A stretch of 64,000 nucleotides of DNA, taken from positions 1-64,000 of the forward strand of contig NZ_SDGL01000009.1 of NCBI RefSeq assembly GCF_007095465.1, in the 5' to 3' direction. This stretch comes from Lactobacillus mulieris. GTDB lineage: Bacteria > Bacillota > Bacilli > Lactobacillales > Lactobacillaceae. Of this stretch, positions 38,439 through 46,929 are shown piece after piece. A program made the translations under genes and the position numbers. Positions within the stretch are counted from its first letter, which is position 1; the number at the start of each line of letters is the position of its first letter. The notes under the pieces are model-generated. The model did no database searches. It saw only the letters and a list, made by a program, of their open reading frames with translations, and was not told the DNA's origin.

Positions 38439-39258
38439 CTAATTCATCAAAATGTGGCAAATACTTTTCTAAACCATCATAAGGCTTTTGCAAAGTTAAA
38501 ATCTTAGGACCATCTTTAGTAATAGCAAAGGTATGTTCAAATTGAGCAGCTTTTGAACCATCTGGAGTTACATAGTAAACCCAATCATCGTTTGGATCAT
38601 CAACTGTCTTTTGCATAATTCTCCAGTCACCACCAGCTTCAAGCATTGGTTCAACTGTAATAGTCATACCTTCCTTTAAGCGCAATCCGTGACCTGCTTT
38701 ACCCCAGTGTGGTACTTCTGGATCTTCGTGAATAGTTGGTTGAATACCATGTCCAATTAATTCACGTACATCGCCAAAACCATTTTCATCTTCAACATAA
38801 TGTTGAATTGCGGCACCAATATCACCAATTCTATTACCCACTTGGGCTTGATCAATTCCTAAATACATTGCCTTCTTAGTTACATCAAGAAGTCGTTGAT
38901 CTTCTTCAGAAATTTTACCTACTGGATAAGTAGTACATGAATCAGTTTCATAACCATCTAAATTACAAGTTACATCAACACTAACTAAATCGCCTTCTTG
39001 TAAAATAAGATTTTTTCTAGGAATTGCGTGGGCAATTTCATCATTAACTGAAATACAAGTACCATACTTATAACCCTCAAAACCTTGTTCTGATAAGCGA
39101 CCGCCACGTTCTTTCATAAATTTTTGGGCAAATTCTTCAATATCCCAAGTTGAAATTCCGGGTTTAATCACATCTCTTAAAGCTTCAAACAAAGAAGCAA
39201 GTAAACGACCTGATTTTTGCATACCCTTGAGTTCACGAGTTGATTTTAAAGTAATCAA
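38431..39258 (-). CDS. map: Methionine aminopeptidase, type I
   Basis: 275 aa. The pita-bread fold metal ligands are recognisable in VSVDVTCNLDGYETDSCTTYPVG (two Asp), GHGIQPTIHEDPEVPHWG (His), EGMTITVEPML (Glu) and AAQFEHTFAI (Glu). It removes N-terminal methionine from nascent proteins. The C-terminal tail of about 20 residues is acidic. Confidence 0.95.
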   Translation of the reverse strand: MITLKSTRELKGMQKSGRLLASLFEALRDVIKPGISTWDIEEFAQKFMKERGGRLSEQGFEGYKYGTCISVNDEIAHAIPRKNLILQEGDLVSVDVTCNLDGYETDSCTTYPVGKISEEDQRLLDVTKKAMYLGIDQAQVGNRIGDIGAAIQHYVEDENGFGDVRELIGHGIQPTIHEDPEVPHWGKAGHGLRLKEGMTITVEPMLEAGGDWRIMQKTVDDPNDDWVYYVTPDGSKAAQFEHTFAITKDGPKILTLQKPYDGLEKYLPHFDELDD

Positions 39259-39465
39259 ATTTTTTTCTCCTTCAATAAAAAGTTTAATACAGCTACTATT
39301 ATAGCCTTATTTTTACTTTAACAAAAACTATTCTCTAATACTTTTTATTCTAAAAATAAATCTTTTTCTAAATTAAGTTTACATTTGCATTCTACTATTA
39401 AATCTTTAGTTATAATGTGCTAAAATTTAACAGTTAATAATAACGATTTAGAAAAGGAATAAAAT

Positions 39466-39912
39466 ATGCAAGTAAAAATTGTCTATGCCAGCATGACTGG
39501 AAATGACGAAGATATGGCCGAAATTTTAGAAGAAGATCTTCAAGATGCTGGTTTTGATGTTGACTCTAGTGATGTTTCTTTTACCGATGCGAGTGATTAT
39601 TTAAATGCAGATATCTGTGTTTTTGTTACCTATACATACGGTGAAGGCAAAATGACTGATGAACTTGAAGACTTTTACGATCAGTTAAAAAATCTCGACT
39701 TATCAGGTAAAAAGTTCTTAGTAATGGGTAGTGGCGATAAAACATACAAGGACCACTACTGTGAAAATGTTTTTGACTTTGAAAAAGTATTTTTAGCTTG
39801 TGGTGCTGAAGAAGTAATTAAACCATTAACAGTTGAAAATGCCCCTGATGATGATGATATTGCTAAAATTGATGAAATTGCCGATGAATTAGCTGAAAAA
39901 TTCAATGGTTAA
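39466..39912 (+). CDS. Flavodoxin
   Basis: 148 aa, strongly acidic. The FMN phosphate loop is YASMTGNDEDMAE at about 5-17, followed by FVTYTYGEGKMTDELEDFYDQL and VMGSGDKTYKDHYC, all typical of short-chain flavodoxins. It carries electrons in the cytoplasm; the partner in this organism is not evident. RBS AAAAGGAA. The downstream gtrA-like gene overlaps its last codons by 8 bp. Confidence 0.93.
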   Translation: MQVKIVYASMTGNDEDMAEILEEDLQDAGFDVDSSDVSFTDASDYLNADICVFVTYTYGEGKMTDELEDFYDQLKNLDLSGKKFLVMGSGDKTYKDHYCENVFDFEKVFLACGAEEVIKPLTVENAPDDDDIAKIDEIADELAEKFNG

Positions 39913-40408
39913 ATCTGATCGTACCCTACTACGTGAGCAGGGGCGCAAACTATTAAGGCGTCATAGAAACTTATACGTTTATATGTTTTTTGGTTTCGTT
40001 GCTGCCTTAATTAACACAATCGTTTTTGTCGTTTTACACAATAACTTTAAAGTAGTTTTAGTACTTGCTAATACTCTAGCATTTATCATTTCTAACTTAG
40101 CCTCATTTTTCTTCAATCACTATGCTGTTTTTACTCATCATGTTGATAAAAGTAAATCAATCTGGCACAAATTAATAGCTTTTTTCACTTTTAGAATAAT
40201 TAGTATCATACCCGATACATTAATTATGTTAGTAGGCCTAAGTGTACTTCGCTGGAATACAGTGCTTGTTAAGCTAATTGATCAATTGCTAGTGGGAATC
40301 TTTAATTATTTAACTACTAAAGCTGTCTTTCAAAAAAACGACCATTTTATTAGAGAACGAATTCGGCAATATGTAATCGAATCAAAGCAAAAAAATAAGG
40401 ACCATTAA
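39905..40408 (+). CDS. GtrA-like membrane protein
   Basis: 167 aa with four predicted helices (about 27-47, 52-73, 97-118, 122-143) and a basic tail. The pattern FFGFVAALINTIVFVVL...LANTLAFIISNLASFFFNHYAVFTH is diagnostic of GtrA, a family that helps move lipid-linked sugars for wall polysaccharide decoration. It overlaps the flavodoxin gene; a functional link between the two is not obvious. Confidence 0.9.
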   Translation: MVKSDRTLLREQGRKLLRRHRNLYVYMFFGFVAALINTIVFVVLHNNFKVVLVLANTLAFIISNLASFFFNHYAVFTHHVDKSKSIWHKLIAFFTFRIISIIPDTLIMLVGLSVLRWNTVLVKLIDQLLVGIFNYLTTKAVFQKNDHFIRERIRQYVIESKQKNKDH

Positions 40409-40425
40409 AGGTCCTTTTTATTTTA
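40397..40425 (+). terminator. Terminator overlapping the gtrA-like stop codon
   Basis: AAGGACC-ATTAAA-GGTCCTTTTTATTTT; the TAA stop lies in the loop. Confidence 0.88.
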
Positions 40426-40437
40426 CAATATATCAAC

Positions 40438-40872
40438 TTATAACCTTTCATGAACCATTTTAATATGAGGTGTTGATTCAAAAATAAAAGGTGTTCCAAT
40501 AGTCTTAAAGCCTATTTTTTTATAAAAATCTTTTACCTGTTCTTGAGCTTCAATTTCAATTTCTTTTCCTGGGAAGTAGTCTTTTATGGTAGCCATGATT
40601 TTCTTTAATAACTTCATCCCATATCCATGCCCACGAACTACTTCACTAGTAACCACTCTCCCAAAAGAAACATATTTTTCATTTAAAAAGATACGAGCAT
40701 AAGCTATTATTTTATCATTTTTGATTGCAAAAATATGCAAAGCAGAAAGATCTGTTTTATCAATTTCATGATAAATTCGTTTTTGTTCAACCACAAACGT
40801 AGAAATCCGTAAATCTAAGATTTGCCAAATTTCTTTAGGAGTTAATTCATTCCACTTCTTTACGTACCACAT
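40438..40872 (-). CDS. GNAT-family N-acetyltransferase (ElaA-like)
   Basis: 144 aa. The acetyl-CoA loop is RVVTSEVVRGHGYGMKLLKKI (about 72-92). The opening KKWNELTPKEIWQILDLRISTFVVEQKRIYHEID resembles ElaA-type acetyltransferases. Substrate unknown. It begins two bases after the MarR-type gene, so the regulator probably controls it. Confidence 0.88.
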   Translation of the reverse strand: MWYVKKWNELTPKEIWQILDLRISTFVVEQKRIYHEIDKTDLSALHIFAIKNDKIIAYARIFLNEKYVSFGRVVTSEVVRGHGYGMKLLKKIMATIKDYFPGKEIEIEAQEQVKDFYKKIGFKTIGTPFIFESTPHIKMVHERL

Positions 40873-40874
40873 AA

Positions 40875-41315
40875 CTATTTTTCCTTTCTTTCAAATAATA
40901 ATTGATTCACACGTTCAATACTCTCAAAAAGTTCTATTTGTTGACTGTCTGATAAATCTTCAATTAAGTTATTTATTTGATCATTCGAACGCATATCAAT
41001 TGATTTATATGCTTCAAGTCCCTTGGCTGTTAAAACTAATTTAATCGAACGTCGATCTTGTGAATCAGGAATTTTTTCAATTAACATTTTCTTTTCCAAT
41101 TGGCTAATTATTCGACTAGTATAACCTTTATCAACCTGTAGTTTATGGACGATTTGAATTGGTGTTATATCATCTTCTTCAGCAATTTCCTCAAGAATTC
41201 TACCTTCAGGCCAAGATAAATCTGTTTTAAAAATCTTCTTATTAAGCACTCCAAGAGCTATTACATATTGTCGATTAAATTTTCGAATTATATTAATTTC
41301 TTTATGGTTAAGCAT
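40875..41315 (-). CDS. MarR-family transcriptional regulator
   Basis: 146 aa, winged helix dimer. The recognition helix region is ITPIQIVHKLQVDKGYTSRIISQLEKKMLIEKIPDSQDRRSIKLVLTAKG, with the DxRS wing typical of MarR. RBS ACAGGAGAT. Its own promoter holds two identical 15-bp sites, pointing to autoregulation of the marR-gnat unit. No sensing cysteine of the OhrR kind is seen. Ligand unknown. Confidence 0.93.
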   Translation of the reverse strand: MLNHKEINIIRKFNRQYVIALGVLNKKIFKTDLSWPEGRILEEIAEEDDITPIQIVHKLQVDKGYTSRIISQLEKKMLIEKIPDSQDRRSIKLVLTAKGLEAYKSIDMRSNDQINNLIEDLSDSQQIELFESIERVNQLLFERKEK

Positions 41316-41333
41316 TAGTTATCTCCTGTAAAT

Positions 41334-41380
41334 AGTTGCCTTTGTCAATTATCTTATAGCAATACAGTTGCCTTTGTCAA
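41334..41380 (-). promoter_or_regulatory. marR promoter with two identical 15-bp operator sites
   Basis: AGTTGCCTTTGTCAA occurs at 41334-41348 and, identically, at 41366-41380, a spacing of 32 bp (about three helical turns). Read on the minus strand each is TTGACAAAGGCAACT, an imperfect palindrome TTGaC-AAA-GgCAA. The upstream copy contains the -35 TTGACA; TATAAG 16 bp downstream serves as -10; the second copy lies after it. Confidence 0.82.
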
Positions 41381-41399
41381 CCTGTTTTTTTGCAAACTA

Positions 41400-41442
41400 A
41401 AAAGGCTCAATTCCGATAAAATATCAGAACCAAGCCTTAAAA
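41400..41442 (-). terminator. wecB terminator
   Basis: AAGGCTTGGTTCTGATA pairs with TATCGGAATTGAGCCTT (few mismatches), then TTTTT on the minus strand. Confidence 0.8.
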
Positions 41443-41494
41443 ATAAATATTGTCAGAAATTAAAGTCCAGTTTTAAAGTTATTACTCTTATTTT

Positions 41495-42637
41495 TTATTC
41501 AAATTCTGCTGGACGCTCAGTATTCTCTTTATCAAAGTAATAAGCAATCGCATCCATAATTCGATCACTTGCATGACCATCACCATATGGATTCTTTGCA
41601 TTGGCCATTTCTTCATAAGCATTCTTATCTTCTAAAAGTTTAACCATTTCAGTTCTTACTTTATCAACTTCAGTACCTACTAACTTCAAAGTCCCTGCTT
41701 CAACACCTTCAGGTCTTTCTGTAGTATCCCGTAAGACTAAAACGGGCTTACCAAGTGAAGGGGCTTCTTCTTGCACACCACCTGAATCAGTCATAATAAA
41801 GTAACTTCTTTGAGCTAAGTTATGGAAGTCAACAACATCTAATGGATCAATCAAGTGAATTCTAGGATCGCCACCTAGTACTTCCTTGGCTACTGCTTGC
41901 ACACGTGGTGACAAGTGAACTGGATAAATAATTTCAACATCATCGTGACTATCCACCACTTGTTTCATCACCTTAAATACTCGGCGCATTGGTTCACCTT
42001 GGTTTTCACGTCGGTGCATAGTTACCAAAATCACGCGATTACCTGGTTTAATCTCATCTAAAACATCATGATGGTAATCTTTTTGAACTGTTTCATGTAA
42101 AGCATCAATAGCTGTATTACCAGTAATAAAAATATTATCTGCAGGGTGACTTTCTTTAAGTAAATTTTGTTTACTTAAACTAGTTGGAGCAAAGTATAAA
42201 TCACTCAAAACATCAGTTAATTGACGATTCATTTCTTCAGGAAATGGAGAATATTTATTCCAAGTTCTAAGTCCAGCTTCAACGTGACCTAAGGTTGTTT
42301 GTTCATAAAATGTAGCTAAACTTGCAGCAAATGAAGTAGTAGTATCACCATGAACTAAAACAATATCAGGCTTTTCTTTTTTAATTGTATCAGTAAGCAT
42401 TGTCATGACCTTAGTTGTAATATCAGCTAAAGTTTGGTTCTTGTGCATAATATTAAAGTCATAATCTGGCTTAATCTTAAAAATATCTAACACTTGATCA
42501 AGCATTTCTCTATGTTGAGCAGTAACAACAGTCACTTCTTCAAAGCGTGCATCTGACTTTAATTTTAAAACAAGCGGAGCCATCTTAATTGCTTCTGGTC
42601 TTGTTCCAAAAACAGTCATTACTTTAATTTGCTTCAT
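41495..42637 (-). CDS. wecB: UDP-N-acetylglucosamine 2-epimerase (non-hydrolysing)
   Basis: 380 aa with a GT-B fold. Key stretches are VFGTRPEAIKMAPLV, VVTAQHREMLDQVL, VLVHGDTTTSFAASLA, HVEAGLRTWNKYSPFPEEMNRQ and TDSGGVQEEAPSLGKPVLVLRDTTERPE. It interconverts UDP-GlcNAc and UDP-ManNAc, supplying ManNAc for teichoic-acid linkage units. It stands alone here with its own terminator. Also named mnaA. Confidence 0.95.
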   Translation of the reverse strand: MKQIKVMTVFGTRPEAIKMAPLVLKLKSDARFEEVTVVTAQHREMLDQVLDIFKIKPDYDFNIMHKNQTLADITTKVMTMLTDTIKKEKPDIVLVHGDTTTSFAASLATFYEQTTLGHVEAGLRTWNKYSPFPEEMNRQLTDVLSDLYFAPTSLSKQNLLKESHPADNIFITGNTAIDALHETVQKDYHHDVLDEIKPGNRVILVTMHRRENQGEPMRRVFKVMKQVVDSHDDVEIIYPVHLSPRVQAVAKEVLGGDPRIHLIDPLDVVDFHNLAQRSYFIMTDSGGVQEEAPSLGKPVLVLRDTTERPEGVEAGTLKLVGTEVDKVRTEMVKLLEDKNAYEEMANAKNPYGDGHASDRIMDAIAYYFDKENTERPAEFE

Positions 42638-42705
42638 AAAATTACCTCCATCGCGTTAATACCTATGATACGCTATTAATAAGTTATTGAAAAGAAGGGA
42701 ATTAA

Positions 42706-42885
42706 ATGGATTTACGATTTTTCTATTTATTTATTAGTGGCTTTTTAATCACAATTGGATCTTTTTGTTCAGTTTTTGGAGTAGCGGAAAAAAGCACTTT
42801 AAAAAAATGGATTTTAATTTCAACCGGATTGATTTGTTGGGGAATTGTAGCAATTTTACTTATTGCAAAAATCGTACAATATTAA
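42706..42885 (+). CDS. Small two-helix membrane protein, 59 aa
   Basis: ATG at 42706 after AAAGAAGGGA, open for 59 codons to TAA at 42883-42885. The product has two hydrophobic helices (about 5-25 and 35-55) joined by a short basic loop (AEKSTLKKW), a credible membrane hairpin. No family recognised. It lies between the divergent wecB and the MazG-like gene. Small size keeps confidence moderate. Confidence 0.55.
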   Translation: MDLRFFYLFISGFLITIGSFCSVFGVAEKSTLKKWILISTGLICWGIVAILLIAKIVQY

Positions 42886-43051
42886 ATATATTAACTCTTA
42901 TAATTCTTGTTTTATATCTTTTCTTTGTAAATGTTATTGTATTTTATGATGATTAGTAATAAAATTATGAACTATAAATCCGGGTTTATTTATCTATAAT
43001 ACATAATCAGTTCTTGTTATATTAAGGACAATACAGAAAGAAGTATTAAAC

Positions 43052-43348
43052 ATGAATAAATTAGTACGAGATAAAATACCAGAATTTGTAACTAATGCAA
43101 AATTTAGAAAACTCAACCAAGACGAAATTCTTCCAGCACTAAAAAATAAAATTGTAGAAGAAGCTAATGAAGTAAAAGATGCTACAAGTGAAGAAAAGTT
43201 AATTGAAGAATTGGCAGATGTTTATACAGTTTTAAAAGCATTTTTAGATTTTAAAGGAATTACTGAAGAAGAGTTATTAAAGGTTGTAAATGATAAAAAA
43301 GCATTTAAAGGGGATTTTTCTAAGTTTTTATTTATGGAGAAAAGTTAA
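43052..43348 (+). CDS. MazG/PRA-PH-like nucleotide pyrophosphohydrolase
   Basis: 98 aa. The opening MNKLVRDKIPEF is typical of a family of small phosphoribosyl-ATP pyrophosphohydrolase-like proteins. The metal site EEANEVKDA plus EELADVYTVLKAF shows the expected ExxE and ExxD pairs. It would cleave a nucleoside triphosphate to monophosphate and PPi, perhaps as house-cleaning; substrate unknown. Ended by a very strong hairpin. Confidence 0.85.
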   Translation: MNKLVRDKIPEFVTNAKFRKLNQDEILPALKNKIVEEANEVKDATSEEKLIEELADVYTVLKAFLDFKGITEEELLKVVNDKKAFKGDFSKFLFMEKS

Positions 43349-43351
43349 ATA

Positions 43352-43398
43352 AAAAGGTTGATATTCTTCGTTTAAAAACGAAGAATATCAACCTTTTT
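43352..43398. terminator. Bidirectional terminator between the MazG-like gene and tRNA-Arg
   Basis: AAAAAGGTTGATATTCTTCG pairs perfectly with CGAAGAATATCAACCTTTTT around a short AT loop. Confidence 0.95.
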
Positions 43399-43408
43399 TT
43401 GTATATTA

Positions 43409-43482
43409 TGACCACGGCCAGAATCGAACTGGCGACCTACTGTTTAGGAGACAGTGGCTCTATCCTACTGAGCTACGTGGCC
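43409..43482 (-). tRNA. tRNA-Arg (anticodon CCT)
   Basis: A full cloverleaf can be drawn: acceptor GGCCACG/CGTGGTC with one G-T pair and discriminator A, D stem GCTC/GAGC, anticodon stem ACTGT/ACAGT with loop CTCCTAA, T stem GCCAG/CTGGC with TTCGATT. The anticodon CCT (43446-43448) reads AGG. CCA is not encoded. 74 nt. Confidence 0.96.
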
Positions 43483-43531
43483 AAGGTACAATATAACTCT
43501 ATCATACTTTTACTTATTGTACCCAACTTTT

Positions 43532-44872
43532 TTAATATTCAAATGAAAAAAGACTATGTTTTTCTTGTTCTTTTGCTATTCTTTCACCTGCCAGAACAAA
43601 TGGTAGCCAAATTAAAATCGCTACTATCACATTTACCGCTACTAAAACTAATGCCCTCCAGTCATAATTAGTTGCTAAAAAAGCATTTAAAAATGGCGGA
43701 ATAACATTAGGCACGGAAGTTGATACTGGTTCAACTAAGTGCCAAGCCGTTGCCCAATAAGCCAGAGTAACGTTAGCTAATGGTGCTAAAATAAATGGAA
43801 TTAAATATAATGGATTAAGAACCAATGGCAATCCCCAGACTATTGGATCATTTATATTAAAAAATCCTGGTCCAATAGCAATCTTCGCTAAAGTTCGAAA
43901 ATCACTTCGTTTTGAAATCAACAATATCAATAGAATTAAGACTAAGGTATCCCCAGTTCCACCAATCCAGCTATAAACATCAAAAGAATTTCTAGTCCAA
44001 AGATAGTGAACAACATGTCCTGACTTTACCGCTGTTAAATTAGCATTTTGTGGAGTAAGCCAGATTGAATCAATGACTGGCACTAAGACACTCATTCCAT
44101 TAATACCAAAGAAATAAAAAGCATGTAATAAAAACGTGATTAATAATACTATTCCAAACCCCTGCCCCATTTTAGTCAAAGGATTCTGAATTGTATTCAA
44201 TAACCAATTTCCAAAATAAGTACCTGTCACCATTTGAAAAATATAATTGATTGCTCCAACAATACTCAAACTAATAATCATTGGTATCAAGGCAATGAAT
44301 GCTGCTTCTTCAGCATGGGGCATGTATGAACTAAAGCGTAAAGTTAATCTAGCTTTAGTCATTAATATAAATATAGATAGCCCAACAGCACCAAAAATTA
44401 ACGATGTAAACAAGCCTAAACTCGAAAGTTGGCTAGTATTAAAAGCATTTTTTATTGAAACTTCATCACCATTAATATTTAATTTCACAACATTTGCTAT
44501 GCTCATTAAATAGCAACCTAAAGACGTTATTGCACCGGCAAGACGATTAACTTCAAAGCTCCTTGCTAATTGATAGCCCCATGCTAAAGCAAAATATAAC
44601 GAAAACAGTTGGAAGGTTCCTTGATAAATCAAATTAGAAATATTAATTACCGGTGTTAAAGCATATTCAACCGCCCCTAACCCCAATTCTGTTTTTGCAG
44701 CATTAATTAACCCGGGAATTAAAACAGTCAAAGATCCTACAATGCTGATCGGCATCACTGATATAAAGGCATCCCGCAAGGCAACTAACCAACGCCATTT
44801 TGCCATTGTGGTTGCTAAAGGAAGTACCCATCTCTCCAAAAAATAGATAAAATTTTTAATAAGCTTTCTCAC
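43532..44872 (-). CDS. PTS EIIC component, lactose/cellobiose family
   Basis: 446 aa integral membrane protein with about ten helices. Hallmarks: RDAFISVMPISIVGSLTVL near the N-terminus and FNINDPIVWGLPLVLNPLYLIPFILAPL with the conserved NDP-x-x-x-G. It should translocate a beta-glucoside such as cellobiose, but no EIIA or EIIB gene is nearby, so it must use partners encoded elsewhere. Its ATG overlaps the stop of the DEAD-box gene. Confidence 0.92.
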   Translation of the reverse strand: MRKLIKNFIYFLERWVLPLATTMAKWRWLVALRDAFISVMPISIVGSLTVLIPGLINAAKTELGLGAVEYALTPVINISNLIYQGTFQLFSLYFALAWGYQLARSFEVNRLAGAITSLGCYLMSIANVVKLNINGDEVSIKNAFNTSQLSSLGLFTSLIFGAVGLSIFILMTKARLTLRFSSYMPHAEEAAFIALIPMIISLSIVGAINYIFQMVTGTYFGNWLLNTIQNPLTKMGQGFGIVLLITFLLHAFYFFGINGMSVLVPVIDSIWLTPQNANLTAVKSGHVVHYLWTRNSFDVYSWIGGTGDTLVLILLILLISKRSDFRTLAKIAIGPGFFNINDPIVWGLPLVLNPLYLIPFILAPLANVTLAYWATAWHLVEPVSTSVPNVIPPFLNAFLATNYDWRALVLVAVNVIVAILIWLPFVLAGERIAKEQEKHSLFSFEY

Positions 44873-46098
44873 TACTTTTTCTCTTTTCTCGGATGATATC
44901 CTTTATTTTTTTGATTTCTTTTACGCTTTTTATGATGTTTCTTAGCTTTCTTAACTTCACTAGAAACAGCTTTTTCAAGTTGTTTCTTTTCTGTCTTTTT
45001 CGGCTTTTCAGTTGATAAACCAAATCCTTTAAAATAAACTTGCTTTAAATCAATGCCTGTGAGCAATTTACGCATATCCCGCAAGTCATGATCATCACCT
45101 AAAGTTACTACAAAACCGTCATGCCCCATTCGTCCTGTTCTACCAGCGCGGTGTAAGTAAGTATTTTCATCTTCAGGCAATTCATAATTAACCACATAAG
45201 TTAGCTTAGGAATATCCAGACCACGGGCTGCTAAATCCGTTGCTAATAGCAACCGTGTTTTACCTGCTACCAAATCATTAATAGCTTTTTGACGTCTAGT
45301 TTTAGGTTGGTTGTTAGTTAATAAATCAAATTTGGTCTGTGAATGACTAAAAATACGCGCAAATTTTTCTAACGTTTCATTAGAGTCAAAAAATAGAATT
45401 CCCTTAAAGCCATCTAGTTTTACCAGCCGTTGCAAAAATTGAATCTTATATCGATTAGTCACTTTTAAGAAATAATGTTCAACTGGGCTTTTTTGTTCTG
45501 GTCGAACATCAATTAAGAAGAAATTAGTTGCAAATAACTCCTCAGCTTCTTGCGTTACGCTACTTTCAGTCGCCCCAAATAAAACAACTTGACTAGTTGT
45601 TGGTAAATTTTGTCCTAAGCTAGAAAGCAGCTCCAATTTAGTAAATTCTAAAATATCATCAGCTTCATCAATAACCAATTTTTGAATTTTATTAAGCTTT
45701 ATTTTATTATCTGAAAACAAATCGAAAAAGCGTCCCGGTGTTACAACTAAAACTTCCGGTTTTTTCTTCTTCAATTGCTCAATCTGTCTACTACGATTAC
45801 CGCTACCTACCAAAGCTAAAACATTTAAGCCAAGTGCTAAAACGTACGGACGAATCGCATTTCTAGTTTGAATAGCTAATTCAGTAGTTGGTTCAAAAAT
45901 CACCATACTTGCATCACTACCAGGCTTAGTAGTTTCTAGCAAAGGTAAACTATATGCTAAAGTCTTTCCTGTTCCAGTTTTAGCTAAACCTATAACATTT
46001 GCCCCGCTTTTAAGGCTTTCATAACTAGCTTTTTGAATTAAAGTGGGACTTTTTTTCCCTTCTTTAGTTAAGATTGCTTGAATTTCTTTTGAATACAT
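44872..46098 (-). CDS. DEAD-box RNA helicase
   Basis: 408 aa. Q motif (PTLIQKASYESLKSG), motif I AKTGTGKT, Ia PTTELAIQ, motif II written DEAD in LVIDEADDIL, SAT replaced by GAT in LFGATES, and VI HRAGRTGRMG. The basic C-terminal tail (about 370-408, KKHHKKRKRNQKNK) probably binds RNA. Likely role is ribosome assembly or mRNA remodelling. It is shorter than CshA. The middle of a tight three-gene overlap with the GH25-like and EIIC genes. Confidence 0.93.
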   Translation of the reverse strand: MYSKEIQAILTKEGKKSPTLIQKASYESLKSGANVIGLAKTGTGKTLAYSLPLLETTKPGSDASMVIFEPTTELAIQTRNAIRPYVLALGLNVLALVGSGNRSRQIEQLKKKKPEVLVVTPGRFFDLFSDNKIKLNKIQKLVIDEADDILEFTKLELLSSLGQNLPTTSQVVLFGATESSVTQEAEELFATNFFLIDVRPEQKSPVEHYFLKVTNRYKIQFLQRLVKLDGFKGILFFDSNETLEKFARIFSHSQTKFDLLTNNQPKTRRQKAINDLVAGKTRLLLATDLAARGLDIPKLTYVVNYELPEDENTYLHRAGRTGRMGHDGFVVTLGDDHDLRDMRKLLTGIDLKQVYFKGFGLSTEKPKKTEKKQLEKAVSSEVKKAKKHHKKRKRNQKNKGYHPRKEKK

Positions 46099-46811
46099 TA
46101 TTGTGTTAAATCTCCATAAAGTTGTTTATATTGACCCATTGTGCCGTTATATGCATACATTTCTACATCATATTCCATTGCTTTTACATTTTTTATATGC
46201 CCTTTATTTGTATAGCGCCAAAATGAATATTGCAACTTATCAGGGGCTTGACTAGCTGTCGACATGAATTTAGTTGCAGCTGGGAAGTATTTTTTATATT
46301 TAATATCTCCTTGAACCATAACGCTTTTACCATCTTTTAAAAACAATTTTGCTAATTGCCCCATATGGTTCCAAAATGCTAATTTATTGCTATCACTACC
46401 AGGAGCAGCTTCTAGCAAAATTGGTAGACTTCCAGTGTTATTAGCTGTTTTCTTATTAAAATATTTATATTGCGCCCTAACAGATGACTCATCACTAAAA
46501 TATAACACACTACCAAAAGCCAAATTAGTTCCCTGAATTTGACTACGATAGCGTTCATAGTCATCATCAAAATAAGACTTACCCTGTGTAGCACGCAAAT
46601 AAACAAAGGAAACTCCCGCAGCTTGTAACTTATGCAAGTCAACAGAAGCTCGATATTGATCAAGTTTAACACCAATTACACTCAAGTTTGAGCCAGTTGG
46701 TAATGTAGTTCTCTTAGGTAATGTACGATATGCAAACAATAAAGCGCCAATTACCAAAAAGAGACTAATAATAATTAATGGTAATGTAGACCGATGACGA
46801 AAATGTGGCAC
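46098..46811 (-). CDS. GH25-like lysozyme-fold protein, catalytic site degenerate
   Basis: 237 aa starting at GTG 46811, preceded by AGGAGGG seven bases away; an upstream in-frame start lacks an RBS. A basic N-terminus and one membrane helix (about 10-27) anchor it outside the cell. The GH25 pattern is visible (VIGVKLDQYRASVD, FVYLRATQGKSYFDDDY), but the usual GVDVSHxQ is GVKLDQY and the usual PxLDxE is PILLEA, so both expected acidic residues look changed. It may bind rather than cleave peptidoglycan. It overlaps the DEAD-box gene start by one base. Confidence 0.8.
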   Translation of the reverse strand: MPHFRHRSTLPLIIISLFLVIGALLFAYRTLPKRTTLPTGSNLSVIGVKLDQYRASVDLHKLQAAGVSFVYLRATQGKSYFDDDYERYRSQIQGTNLAFGSVLYFSDESSVRAQYKYFNKKTANNTGSLPILLEAAPGSDSNKLAFWNHMGQLAKLFLKDGKSVMVQGDIKYKKYFPAATKFMSTASQAPDKLQYSFWRYTNKGHIKNVKAMEYDVEMYAYNGTMGQYKQLYGDLTQ

Positions 46812-46929
46812 AATAAACCCTCCTAGAAATATTTTAACCAATATTCATGGCTATACCAAGACTTTGTATGGTTTATCTAGTATAATTTCAATATACTTCA
46901 TTATTAACTAATTAAAAGAGGAGAAAACA

